Positions 1 to 7,576 of a stretch of 64,000 nucleotides of DNA are shown here, in pieces. The stretch lies in the NCBI GenBank assembly GCA_017466865.1, contig JAFTTI010000008.1:62001-126000 (forward strand), read 5' to 3'. The translations under genes and the position numbers were made by a program. The notes under the pieces are model-generated. The model had not been told where the DNA came from, ran no database searches, and worked only from the letters and a program-made list of their open reading frames with translations. This DNA is from Oscillospiraceae bacterium. Lineage in GTDB: Bacteria > Bacillota > Clostridia > Oscillospirales > Ruminococcaceae. Within the stretch, counting starts at the first letter, position 1. Each line of letters begins with the position of its first letter.

Positions 1-498
1 AAGCCATCTTGTTGTTCTTTCACACGATTTCTGACTATACTGATGTGTAGCAGGGTTTTCAACACACTCATCAAATGCCATAGCAATGGTAGAACCTAAA
101 TTTGATTGAATCTGCATACTTTCTTCGGGTCCCATAAATATCTTTTTGCCATCAACGTGAGAATTGAAATAAACTCCTTCTTCTTTTATACGACGAAGTT
201 TAGAAAGTGAGAATACCTGAAATCCGCCACTATCAGTGAGAATAGGTCTGTCCCAATGCATAAATTTATGAAGACCACCCATTTCTCTTATAAGTTTATC
301 TGATGGTCTTACATGGAGATGATAGGTATTGCAGAGCTCAACCTGGCATTTAAGGTCAACAAGGTCAAGAGATGAAATTCCTCCTTTTATCGCCGCTGAT
401 GTACCTACATTCATAAAACAAGGCGTCTGAAATGTTCCGTGAACTGTTTCTACTGTTCCTCGTCTTGCTCTGTTTTCCTGTTTGAGTAAAGTAAACAT
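1..498 (-). CDS. tgt: tRNA-guanine transglycosylase (partial, N-terminal 166 residues)
   Basis: Queuine/preQ1 tRNA-ribosyltransferase, which swaps G34 of GUN anticodons for preQ1 in queuosine synthesis. The ATG at 498 follows an AGGAGAAATT ribosome site. The visible part has the family's N-terminal barrel motifs, including CNTYHL near residues 56-61 and LTDSGGFQVFS, whose aspartate is at residue 89, the position of the conserved acid/base aspartate of bacterial Tgt. The sequence is open to the window edge, so the nucleophilic aspartate and zinc site lie outside. It is last in the queA-PAS-tgt run, 9 bases after the PAS gene. Confidence 0.96.
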   Translation of the reverse strand, partial: MFTLLKQENRARRGTVETVHGTFQTPCFMNVGTSAAIKGGISSLDLVDLKCQVELCNTYHLHVRPSDKLIREMGGLHKFMHWDRPILTDSGGFQVFSLSKLRRIKEEGVYFNSHVDGKKIFMGPEESMQIQSNLGSTIAMAFDECVENPATHQYSQKSCERTTRWL

Positions 499-507
499 AA
501 TTTCTCC

Positions 508-873
508 TTAATCTATATTATAAAGTTTTTCTGTTTCGCTGTTTCTGAATTCGTGTTTTTCGTAATATCCGATAAGCTCTTTATTTTCATTACGCAAAGC
601 AATCATATAAACATCCTTGTTCTGCTCGTTATTGTGATATGTAAACACTTTATTGTTGTTTTCGGAAGATTTAAACCAATCAACAACCCTCTTGATTTTT
701 TCAACTGATTCGCCATTATGACAATCAAATATTGATTTTCCTGTGATATCTCTTCCACCGTACTTTTTAATTGATGGGGGATTCATATAAACAATATCGT
801 GATTTATATCGCAGATTACAACAGGAGCATCATCGGTATCTATAACACTTTTTAAAAATTCTGAAATTTGCAT
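508..873 (-). CDS. Small PAS-domain protein between queA and tgt
   Basis: A 121-residue protein made almost entirely of one PAS fold (residues about 8-110). Seen features: APVVICDINHDIVYMN at the domain start, YGGRDITGKSIFDCHN in the middle and a GYYEKHEF C-terminal strand. The C-H-N step resembles the C-H-P-P motif of PAS domains attached to DUF438 proteins, but there is no DUF438 or output domain. The start at 873 follows TTAGGAGGAAAT. It lies 8 bases after queA and 9 before tgt, so it is almost certainly co-transcribed with them. The ligand is unknown; a role in queuosine metabolism is only suggested by position. Confidence 0.85.
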   Translation of the reverse strand: MQISEFLKSVIDTDDAPVVICDINHDIVYMNPPSIKKYGGRDITGKSIFDCHNGESVEKIKRVVDWFKSSENNNKVFTYHNNEQNKDVYMIALRNENKELIGYYEKHEFRNSETEKLYNID

Positions 874-881
874 ATTTCCTC

Positions 882-1919
882 CTAAAGAATAACCATACTG
901 TCACCAAAACTGAAAAATCTGTATTTTTCACGGACGGCGGTTTTATATACATTCATTGTATTTTCATATCCTAAAAATGCAGAAACAAGCATAATAAGTG
1001 TACTTTCTGGAAGATGGAAATTTGTAATAAGTCCATCTATAACCTTGAATTCGTGCGGTGGATATATAAAAATATCGGTATATCCGTCATATTCTTTTCC
1101 TGATTCTATGTTTCCAAAAAATTCAGCAACACTTTCAAGCGTTCTGCAGGATGTTGTTCCAACGGAAATAACTCTATTTCCGTTTTTCTTTGCATCTGCA
1201 ATAAGGGTAGCGGTTTCAGAAGGCATATAGTAATGTTCAGAATGCATATGATGTTCTGTGATGCTATCAACCTTTACAGGTCTGAAAGTGCCTAAACCAA
1301 CATGTAAAGTAACATAAGCGATATTTACACCCATAGATTTTATCTGTTCAAGCTGTTCGGGAGTAAAATGTAGCCCTGCAGTGGGTGCTGCTGCCGATCC
1401 TACTTCTCTTGAATAAACAGTCTGATATCTTTCTTTGTTTTCAAGTTTTTCTTTTATGTAAGGTGGTAAAGGCATCTGACCTATTTCATCAAGCGTAGCA
1501 AAAAAATTCCCGTCACATCTGAATTCAACAGTCCTGTTGCCATCCTCGCCCATTGCTATAACTTTCGCAATAAGTTTTCCATCACCGAAAGAAAATTCTG
1601 TTCCGATTTTAGCTTTTTTAGCAGGTCGACAGATGATATCCCAGGTCATATTTCCCTTCTGTTCGAGTAAAAGGAATTCGATAAATGTATTATTATCACA
1701 TTTTACCCCGTAAAGTCTTGCGGGGAGAACACGACTATCGTTAAGAACAAGTAAGTCACCTTTTTTGAGATAATCGCATAAATTATAGAAATGATCATGT
1801 TTTATTTCGCCGGTTTCTCTTGATACTTTAAGAAGCCTTGATGAATTTCTTGGTTCGACAGGGGTCTGAGCGATAAGTTGTTCGGGCAAATCGTAGAAAA
1901 AGTCTGATGTTTTATACAT
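882..1919 (-). CDS. queA: S-adenosylmethionine:tRNA ribosyltransferase-isomerase
   Basis: Transfers the ribosyl group of SAM to preQ1 in tRNA to form epoxyqueuosine. At 345 residues it has the usual family length. Recognisable segments are FFYDLPEQLIAQTP at the N-terminus, LVLNDSRVLPARL near residue 60, AAPTAGLHFT near 180 and TNFHLPESTLIMLVSAF near 300. The ATG at 1919 follows CAGGAGAATTTT. First gene of the queuosine run. The upstream region is shared with the divergent lysine riboswitch promoter and holds two TATAAT boxes on this strand. Confidence 0.97.
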   Translation of the reverse strand: MYKTSDFFYDLPEQLIAQTPVEPRNSSRLLKVSRETGEIKHDHFYNLCDYLKKGDLLVLNDSRVLPARLYGVKCDNNTFIEFLLLEQKGNMTWDIICRPAKKAKIGTEFSFGDGKLIAKVIAMGEDGNRTVEFRCDGNFFATLDEIGQMPLPPYIKEKLENKERYQTVYSREVGSAAAPTAGLHFTPEQLEQIKSMGVNIAYVTLHVGLGTFRPVKVDSITEHHMHSEHYYMPSETATLIADAKKNGNRVISVGTTSCRTLESVAEFFGNIESGKEYDGYTDIFIYPPHEFKVIDGLITNFHLPESTLIMLVSAFLGYENTMNVYKTAVREKYRFFSFGDSMVIL

Positions 1920-1942
1920 AAAATTCTCCTGAAAAAATAAAA

Positions 1943-1989
1943 ATTATATTGACAATTATATTGACATAGTATCTCGAAAGTGATACAAT
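1943..1989 (+). promoter_or_regulatory. Sigma-A promoter of the lysine riboswitch and asd-dapA-dapB
   Basis: TTGACA at 1961-1966, a 17-base spacer and TACAAT at 1984-1989, so transcription should start near 1996, just before the riboswitch P1 helix. A 12-base unit is exactly duplicated at 1943-1954 and 1955-1966, so a second TTGACA sits at 1949-1954. Read on the minus strand, the same repeat gives two TATAAT boxes facing queA. Confidence 0.85.
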
Positions 1990-1995
1990 ATATAA

Positions 1996-2252
1996 ACGGA
2001 TAGAGGTCGCAGATGCGATGAGTACCCTCAGCAAGAGTGCCGACTCGCCATAAAGCTGAACGGGAAAGGCAATTCTGCCGAAGGGTTTAAGTCTGGCATC
2101 TTTGCCCTGATCGTGTATCAAACAGATATACGATTGTCATCATATTCTATGATGGAGAGCTATCGGCATTTAATTTATTTATTTTTAATATTTCAATATG
2201 CCGACTTTTCTATTATACAGTATGATGAACCGATTTTCAATCGGTTTTTTTA
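1996..2252 (+). ncRNA. Lysine riboswitch (L box) with terminator
   Basis: The leader carries the conserved L-box core: GATAGAGGTCGC at the 5' side of P1, a GATGAGTA segment, GCTGAACGGGAAAGGC followed by GCCGAAG, a CTGGCATC segment, and a 3' block GTCATCATAT...ATGATGGAGAG ending in CTATC (about 2160-2164), which pairs with GATAG near 1999-2003. After the aptamer come a CGGCAT/ATGCCG hairpin (2164-2169 with 2198-2203), probably part of the switch, and a strong terminator AACCGATT/AATCGGTT (2228-2235 with 2239-2246) with a U-tract. In the known family, lysine binding favours termination. The genes behind it are asd, dapA and dapB. This accounts for the 1920-2299 gap. Confidence 0.95.
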
Positions 2253-2299
2253 TTTTTGTAAACGAAATAAAATAAAAGTATTTTAAAGGAGAAATTTTT

Positions 2300-3379
2300 A
2301 TGAAACAGTTCAATGTAGGTATCATCGGTGCAACAGGTATGGTAGGACAGCGTTTTGCTACACTTCTTGAAAATCATCCTTGGTTCAAGGTTAAAGTTCT
2401 TGCAGCCAGCCCTCGTTCAAAGGGTAAAACATACGAAGAAGCAGTAGGAAATCGTTGGGCTATGGATGTTCCAATGCCTGAATCAATGAGAAATCTTATC
2501 GTTTATGATGCAACAGCAGACATTGCAGAAATCACATCACAGGTTGACTTTGTTTTCTGCGCAGTTGATATGAAGAAGGATGAAATCAAGGCTCTTGAAG
2601 AAGCATACGCTAAGGCAGAATGTCCTGTTATCTCAAACAACTCAGCTAACCGTGGTGTAGATGATGTTCCTATGATCGTTCCTGAAATCAACGCAGACCA
2701 TGCTGTTGTTATCGAATCGCAGAGAAAGCGTCTTGGAACAAAGCGCGGATTTATCGCAGTTAAATCAAATTGCTCAATCCAGAGCTATGTTCCCGCTCTT
2801 ACTCCCCTCAGAAAATTTGGTATCACAAATGTTCTTGCATGCACATATCAGGCTATTTCAGGAGCAGGAAAAACATTTGAAACATGGCCTGAAATGGTTG
2901 ATAACCTCATTCCCTTCATCGGTGGCGAAGAAGAAAAATCAGAAAAAGAACCTCTCAAGGTATGGGGTAAGGTTGTTGACGGCAAGATCGTAAACGAAGA
3001 CAGCATCGCTATCACAACACAGTGCCTCAGAGTTCCTGTTTCAAACGGACATACAGCTGCTGTATTCGTTTCATTCAAGAATAAGCCTTCTATCGAAGAA
3101 ATCAAGAAGATCTGGGCTGAATTCAAGGCTGAACCTCAAGAACTTGAACTTCCCCTCGCTCCCAAGCAGTTCCTTAATTACTTTGAAGAAGACAATCGTC
3201 CTCAGGCTAAGCTCGACAGAGATCTTGAAAAAGGTATGGCTGTTTCAATTGGTCGTCTCCGTGAAGACTCACAGTATGACTACAAGTTTGTATGCCTCTC
3301 ACACAACACACTCAGAGGTGCTGCAGGTGGCGGAGTTCTTATGGCTGAACTTCTCGCTGCAAAGGGATATCTTGACTAA
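2300..3379 (+). CDS. asd: Aspartate-semialdehyde dehydrogenase
   Basis: Reduces aspartyl phosphate to aspartate semialdehyde with NADPH, the branch point to lysine/diaminopimelate, threonine and methionine. The protein has 359 residues. It has the Rossmann signature GIIGATGMVGQRF at residues 7-19 and the catalytic cysteine in KSNCSIQSY near 157. The length and the SNCS motif fit the archaeal/fungal type of the enzyme better than the E. coli type. AAAGGAG precedes the ATG at 2300. First gene after the lysine riboswitch. Confidence 0.96.
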   Translation: MKQFNVGIIGATGMVGQRFATLLENHPWFKVKVLAASPRSKGKTYEEAVGNRWAMDVPMPESMRNLIVYDATADIAEITSQVDFVFCAVDMKKDEIKALEEAYAKAECPVISNNSANRGVDDVPMIVPEINADHAVVIESQRKRLGTKRGFIAVKSNCSIQSYVPALTPLRKFGITNVLACTYQAISGAGKTFETWPEMVDNLIPFIGGEEEKSEKEPLKVWGKVVDGKIVNEDSIAITTQCLRVPVSNGHTAAVFVSFKNKPSIEEIKKIWAEFKAEPQELELPLAPKQFLNYFEEDNRPQAKLDRDLEKGMAVSIGRLREDSQYDYKFVCLSHNTLRGAAGGGVLMAELLAAKGYLD

Positions 3380-3403
3380 TCCTTACAGAAAGGAACATAC
3401 ATT

Positions 3404-4294
3404 ATGAAAAAGACAATTTTTACAGGTGCGGGTGTTGCTATTGTAACCCCTATGAACGCTGATGGCTCTATTGATTTTGAAACATTCGGAAAACTTATTG
3501 ATTTTCAGATTGATAACGGAACAGATGCTATTGTTGTCTGTGGAACAACAGGTGAATCCTCAACAATGACAGATGATGAACATAAAGAAACTATCCGTTA
3601 TTGTGTTGAAAGAGTAAATAAGAGAGTTCCTGTAATAGCAGGAACAGGAAGCAACGATACAGCCTATGCTATCCAGCTTTCAAAAGAAGCAGAACTTCTC
3701 GGTGCTGACGCTGTTCTCGTCGTTTCACCTTATTATAACAAAACATCTCAGACAGGTCTTATCAAGCATTTTACAGCTATCGCTGATGCTATAAACATTC
3801 CTGTTATGCTTTATAACATCCCCGGAAGAACAGGTGTCAATATCGCTATTGATACATTTATCGAACTCGCTAAGCATGAAAATATCGTTGCTGTTAAAGA
3901 AGCAGGCGGAAATATGGATTATTTTGCAAAGATAATCGAAGCTTGTGGCGATTCTCTTGATGTTTACAGTGGCGATGACGGAATGACCGTTCCTGTTATG
4001 TCAATCGGCGGAAAGGGAGTTATTTCAGTACTTTCAAATGTAATGCCTAAGGAGACACATGAAATGTGTCAGCTTTGTCTTGACAATAATTTTGCTGGAG
4101 CAGGAAAATTACAGATTAAATATCTTAATCTTATCAACGCACTTTTCTGTGATGTAAACCCCATTCCTGTAAAGGAAGCTATGGCTCTTATGGGACTTTG
4201 CGGTAACACATTAAGACTTCCCCTCTGCCCTACATCAGAAGCAAATCTTGCAAAAATCTCTGCTGAACTCAAAGCAAACGGATTAATTAAGTAA
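3404..4294 (+). CDS. dapA: 4-hydroxy-tetrahydrodipicolinate synthase
   Basis: Condenses pyruvate with aspartate semialdehyde. A 296-residue TIM-barrel aldolase of the DHDPS/NAL family: CGTTGESSTM near residue 46, VSPYYNKTSQ near 107, YNIPGRTGV near 136 (the Y-N-x-P-x-R-T-G signature) and the Schiff-base lysine in AVKEAGGN near 165. Starts 24 bases after asd with an AGAAAGGAAC ribosome site. Part of the riboswitch-controlled operon. Confidence 0.97.
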   Translation: MKKTIFTGAGVAIVTPMNADGSIDFETFGKLIDFQIDNGTDAIVVCGTTGESSTMTDDEHKETIRYCVERVNKRVPVIAGTGSNDTAYAIQLSKEAELLGADAVLVVSPYYNKTSQTGLIKHFTAIADAINIPVMLYNIPGRTGVNIAIDTFIELAKHENIVAVKEAGGNMDYFAKIIEACGDSLDVYSGDDGMTVPVMSIGGKGVISVLSNVMPKETHEMCQLCLDNNFAGAGKLQIKYLNLINALFCDVNPIPVKEAMALMGLCGNTLRLPLCPTSEANLAKISAELKANGLIK

Positions 4295-4306
4295 GGAATG
4301 ATTAAA

Positions 4307-5062
4307 ATGACAAATATTGTTATCAGTGGTGCTAACGGAAAAATGGGAAAAGTTATAAACAGCGTAATTTCCGCAAGAGAAGATTGTAAAGTTATTGCAG
4401 GAATTGACATAAATACAGAAACTTATGCTGATTTTCCTATCGTAACAAATCCTTCAGAACTTCCTGAAAAACCTGATGTTATAATTGATTTTTCACATCC
4501 TTTAGCTCTTGATAACCTTATAAGCTATGCTCTTTCAACAGGAACTCCCCTTGTTCTCGCAACAACAGGATATTCTGATGAACAAATAGCAAAGATAAAG
4601 AGTTCTTCTGAGCAGATACCTGTTTTCTTTACATTCAATATGTCACTCGGCATAAACCTTCTTGTAGAACTTGCTAAACAGGCAACGTTAGTTCTTGGAA
4701 ATCAGTTTGACATCGAAATCGTTGAAAAACATCATAATCAGAAGATTGATGCTCCCAGCGGAACTGCAATAATGCTCGCTGATGCGATAAACGAAACTCT
4801 TGATAATAAAATGCAGTATACCTATGACAGACATTCTCAGCGTAAAAAGCGCGAAAAGAATGAAATCGGCATGCATTCTATAAGAGGCGGAACAATCGTT
4901 GGCGAACACGATGTTATTTTTGCAGGAAGAGATGAAGTTATTACTCTTTCTCATCAGGCAGCATCAAAAGAAGTTTTTGCAGTAGGATCTGTAAACGCCG
5001 CAGTATTTATGAACGGTAAGAAAAAAGGTCTTTACACAATGGCAGACCTTATAAAACAGTAA
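4307..5062 (+). CDS. dapB: 4-hydroxy-tetrahydrodipicolinate reductase
   Basis: NAD(P)H-dependent reductase that follows DapA. Visible motifs are ISGANGKMGK at the N-terminus (nucleotide binding), VEKHHNQKIDAPSGTA around residue 140 (catalytic histidine/lysine region) and HSIRGGTIVGEH near 185. I chose the ATG at 4307 (251 residues) because the AAGGA ribosome site at 4293-4297 leaves only one base before the in-frame ATG at 4298 but about nine before 4307. Twelve bases separate it from dapA, and it is the last gene of the operon. Confidence 0.95.
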   Translation: MTNIVISGANGKMGKVINSVISAREDCKVIAGIDINTETYADFPIVTNPSELPEKPDVIIDFSHPLALDNLISYALSTGTPLVLATTGYSDEQIAKIKSSSEQIPVFFTFNMSLGINLLVELAKQATLVLGNQFDIEIVEKHHNQKIDAPSGTAIMLADAINETLDNKMQYTYDRHSQRKKREKNEIGMHSIRGGTIVGEHDVIFAGRDEVITLSHQAASKEVFAVGSVNAAVFMNGKKKGLYTMADLIKQ

Positions 5063-5074
5063 TATAAAAAGTAA

Positions 5075-5110
5075 AACCTGAGAAGATTTATTTCTTCTCA
5101 GGTTATTTTT
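5075..5110. terminator. Bidirectional terminator between dapB and the nitroreductase gene
   Basis: A 12-base-pair hairpin, AACCTGAGAAGA/TCTTCTCAGGTT (5075-5086 with 5093-5104), followed by ATTTTTTA on the plus strand. It sits between convergent genes. Confidence 0.85.
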
Positions 5111-5742
5111 TACCATTTGTTATAATGAATACGTTCTTTTATATTTATGTCCTTTTGCTTTATCGGAGAAATATCATCTTTCGGTCTTCCTATTCCGATG
5201 AAACAAGGCATAAAATAATCATCGGGAAAGTTAAGAACTTTTTTTGCATAATCTGCTTCATCCCCCAAAGGAACTCTCAAATTACAAGCGTACCCTTCTG
5301 CAGTTGACGCAAGAAAAATATTTTCTATGCTACACCATATTGATGCAAATCCATTCAGATGAGAAACATTATCTGGTTTTAATATATCAACTTTTTGTTT
5401 TAACAAAGGAATGACTACACAAGATGCATCGAAAAGCATTCTGTATTGTTTAGGAACGGCATTTTTATAAGCTTCCTGCTGTTCATTATCGTTTAAATTC
5501 CAATCTTTCAGAAGTTTTTCCATATCTTCATCTGAAATCCCTTTTGGAATTATATCAAGAAGTTTCAAAACAACATCTTTATCATTTATAACAATGTAAT
5601 GCCAATCTCTCATATGATCGTTTGTAGGCGCTTTGAAAGCTGATGATATGATTCTTGTCATAACATCCTGAGGAATTTCTTCGTTCTTAAAATCACGGAT
5701 TGTTCTTCTTTTTTCTATAACCTTGTAAAAATCCATCATCAT
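5110..5742 (-). CDS. Nitroreductase-family flavoprotein
   Basis: A 210-residue FMN-dependent nitroreductase-fold protein. The N-terminal KRRTIRDFKNEEI matches the FMN-phosphate R-R-S-x-R-x-F element, KAPTNDHMRDWHYIVI is the second FMN-contact region, and there is a GIGRPKDD segment near the C-terminus. The substrate cannot be told from sequence. The start region reads ATGATGATG overlapping the stop of the upstream carboxypeptidase gene; the third ATG (5736) is best spaced from AGTGAGGA. Translational coupling to the upstream gene is likely. Confidence 0.85.
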   Translation of the reverse strand: MMMDFYKVIEKRRTIRDFKNEEIPQDVMTRIISSAFKAPTNDHMRDWHYIVINDKDVVLKLLDIIPKGISDEDMEKLLKDWNLNDNEQQEAYKNAVPKQYRMLFDASCVVIPLLKQKVDILKPDNVSHLNGFASIWCSIENIFLASTAEGYACNLRVPLGDEADYAKKVLNFPDDYFMPCFIGIGRPKDDISPIKQKDINIKERIHYNKW

Positions 5743-6827
5743 TCCTCACTTATCTCATCTGAGCCTTCGTCATTTACTGAAATGTCTGTTGATACATCAA
5801 AAGGAATATATTTTTCATAAACTGCAAATGTATCATAAATAGATTTCCACTTGGATTCACCGTCTGCAAGAACGCATATATAACTCTTTTCGCCCTTTGT
5901 TGCATAACTTACAAGACAGTTGCCTGATTCTGTTGTATATCCTGTCTTTCCTGCAACTATATCAACACCCTCAACTTCGTTTCCGTACATTCTTGAGAAC
6001 ATAGTGCTGAAAAGTTCAATTCCTTCGGGATTTTCTTCGGTTTTTTCAGTTGTATACTTATATGTAGAAAGAACCTCCCTGCATATAGGATTTTCCATAG
6101 CGTATTTCATTATAATTGCCATATCAGCAGGTGTCGAATAGTTATTTTCATCATGAAGACCGCTTGTGTTTGAAAAATGTGTATTCTCAAGTCCTAATTC
6201 TTCACACTTTGCGTTCATAAGTTTTACAAACTCTTCTTCAGAGCCACTTATATATTCGGCAAGCGCAATAGCACAATCTCCGCCTGAAGGAAGAATAAGA
6301 CCATATAAAAGATCAATTATCTTTACATCTTCGCCTTCTTTGAATCCTGCTCTTGTAGCATCCGCATCAACAAGAGGCTTTATAATCTCGTATGTCATTT
6401 CAAAAGTTGCATTGAAATCCTTTATGTTTTCAACAGCAACAAGAATTGTCATAACCTTTGTCATAGATGCAGGGTATATTTTAGCATTTCCGCTTCTGTG
6501 TGAGATTACAACACCTGTTTCAGCATCAATAAGAATAGCGTATTTTGAATTCACATCTTCTTCCGTGAAATTAGAAGGCGACTTTGAAAAATCAACCTCA
6601 AAAAGTTCAATTTCAGGCTCTGTCGGTGTCTGTGTCGGTGTATCGGTATTTACAGGAAGATTAACAGGAGTATCATCCTGCTTGTTATTTTTTATCGCAG
6701 AACAACTTACTGCTGATATGATAATCGCAAATATCATAATGGTAAGAATAAGCGCTGCTACTGCCCTTCTTCGTCTGTATATGTATTCTTTCTTTAAACG
6801 GCCACGTTTTTTAACTGTTTTTGCCAT
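5739..6827 (-). CDS. D-alanyl-D-alanine carboxypeptidase (peptidase S11)
   Basis: Membrane-anchored low-molecular-weight penicillin-binding protein that trims peptidoglycan pentapeptides. The basic N-terminus is followed by a transmembrane segment (residues about 22-44), a Pro/Thr-rich linker (about 50-75) and the S11 domain. The active-site S-x-x-K is SMTKV and the K-T-G box is AGKTGYTTESG. The second box reads LPSGGDCAIAL, so the usual asparagine of S-x-N is glycine. There is no C-terminal amphipathic anchor, since the N-terminal helix holds it. GAGGAATGTTTA precedes the ATG at 6827. It overlaps the nitroreductase gene by 4 bases. Confidence 0.92.
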   Translation of the reverse strand: MAKTVKKRGRLKKEYIYRRRRAVAALILTIMIFAIIISAVSCSAIKNNKQDDTPVNLPVNTDTPTQTPTEPEIELFEVDFSKSPSNFTEEDVNSKYAILIDAETGVVISHRSGNAKIYPASMTKVMTILVAVENIKDFNATFEMTYEIIKPLVDADATRAGFKEGEDVKIIDLLYGLILPSGGDCAIALAEYISGSEEEFVKLMNAKCEELGLENTHFSNTSGLHDENNYSTPADMAIIMKYAMENPICREVLSTYKYTTEKTEENPEGIELFSTMFSRMYGNEVEGVDIVAGKTGYTTESGNCLVSYATKGEKSYICVLADGESKWKSIYDTFAVYEKYIPFDVSTDISVNDEGSDEISEE

Positions 6828-6911
6828 TAAACATTCCTCAATTCAGATAATTCTGTATTTCCCCTTATCCTAAAGTATGACATACAATGCAAAAAATGTC
6901 AAGTGAATGAG

Positions 6912-6940
6912 AATAACCCGTAGAAAAACTACGGGTTATT
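6912..6940 (-). terminator. Hairpin after the unknown membrane protein gene
   Basis: Perfect 12-base-pair stem AATAACCCGTAG/CTACGGGTTATT with a 5-base loop, directly after the stop at 6942. The U-tract is weak on the minus strand, so termination efficiency is uncertain. Confidence 0.6.
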
Positions 6941-6941
6941 A

Positions 6942-7376
6942 TTACTCTACATTTTTATAAGAAATCATAATATGACAAGGTGCAAAAATCAAGGCTGACA
7001 CAACGAGCAGAATTGACCTTGACATAATTCCGCTGAAAATAAATATTACCGAGGGAATTATCGAAAGTGATAATGCTTTGAATATATTATTCTTTTTCCA
7101 GCATACAATCCACAAGATACAATATGCAACAACAAGAACAATATTAACAATAAGATAAATTGCAAATGCTTCATCAGACCAGAACCCAAACCATGTTCCC
7201 GGAATATTGATTATCATCAATCCGAAACAGCCATATCTTCCTATCTGTTCTGATATCTCAATTATTTTATTATTCCATTTATTCTGAAATCCATCTTTGC
7301 ATTTTATCGCAAAAATTATATTGGGAATCATAATAATTATTATGAATATAAACCCGAAAACATTAAGCCATTCCAA
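6942..7376 (-). CDS. Unknown small integral membrane protein
   Basis: About 144 residues with four to five hydrophobic segments (near residues 3-22, 45-60, 70-95, 100-118 and 120-135), and cysteines and tryptophans in the middle helices (ILWIVCWKK). I do not recognise the family. An in-frame GTG at 7406 lies inside the terminator stem of the preceding tRNA gene; a TTG at 7376, behind GAAGGTGA at 7381-7388, is the more likely start and is used here. It directly follows tRNA-Arg and could be expressed by readthrough. Confidence 0.6.
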   Translation of the reverse strand: MEWLNVFGFIFIIIIMIPNIIFAIKCKDGFQNKWNNKIIEISEQIGRYGCFGLMIINIPGTWFGFWSDEAFAIYLIVNIVLVVAYCILWIVCWKKNNIFKALSLSIIPSVIFIFSGIMSRSILLVVSALIFAPCHIMISYKNVE

Positions 7377-7390
7377 AAAATCACCTTCAA

Positions 7391-7428
7391 TATAAAAAAT
7401 AAACACCCTGCAGAAAACTGCAAGGTGT
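7391..7428 (-). terminator. Terminator of tRNA-Arg
   Basis: On the minus strand ACACCTTGCAG/CTGCAGGGTGT (7418-7428 with 7403-7413) with a TTTT loop is followed by TTATTTTTTATA. It lies two bases beyond the tRNA 3' end. Confidence 0.85.
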
Positions 7429-7429
7429 C

Positions 7430-7506
7430 TGGTGCGCCGGAAGGGACTCGAACCCCCGGCCTACTGGTTCGTAGCCAGTCACTCTATCCAGCTGAGCTAC
7501 CGGCGC
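7430..7506 (-). tRNA. tRNA-Arg (anticodon ACG)
   Basis: A full cloverleaf reads from 7506 to 7430 on the minus strand. Acceptor stem GCGCCGG pairs with CCGGCGC and is followed by an encoded CCA (7430-7432). The D-arm is GCTCAGCTGGATAGAGT. The anticodon stem ACTGG/CCAGT encloses CTACGAA, giving anticodon ACG, and the T-arm has GGTTCGAGTCC. The A34 is expected to be edited to inosine to read CGU/CGC/CGA. Confidence 0.97.
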
Positions 7507-7532
7507 ATAAGCGTTATTCTCAACGCTTAAAT

Positions 7533-7561
7533 ATTATAACATACATATTTTTATATGTCAA
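7533..7561 (-). promoter_or_regulatory. Promoter of tRNA-Arg
   Basis: On the minus strand TTGACA (7556-7561), 17 bases, TATAAT (7533-7538), a consensus sigma-A promoter. A 7-base-pair inverted repeat AAGCGTT/AACGCTT (7509-7528) lies between the -10 box and the mature tRNA 5' end, within the 5' leader. Confidence 0.88.
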
Positions 7562-7576
7562 GTCCTTTTTCAAAAA

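Noticed and set aside
1912..2121. Open frame on the minus strand across the lysine riboswitch
   Set aside because: It lies antisense to a clear L-box, has no ribosome site, and its translation is not protein-like.
6166..6873. 235-codon plus-strand frame opposite the carboxypeptidase gene
   Set aside because: Antisense shadow with no start signal; the minus frame holds the S-x-x-K and K-T-G motifs.
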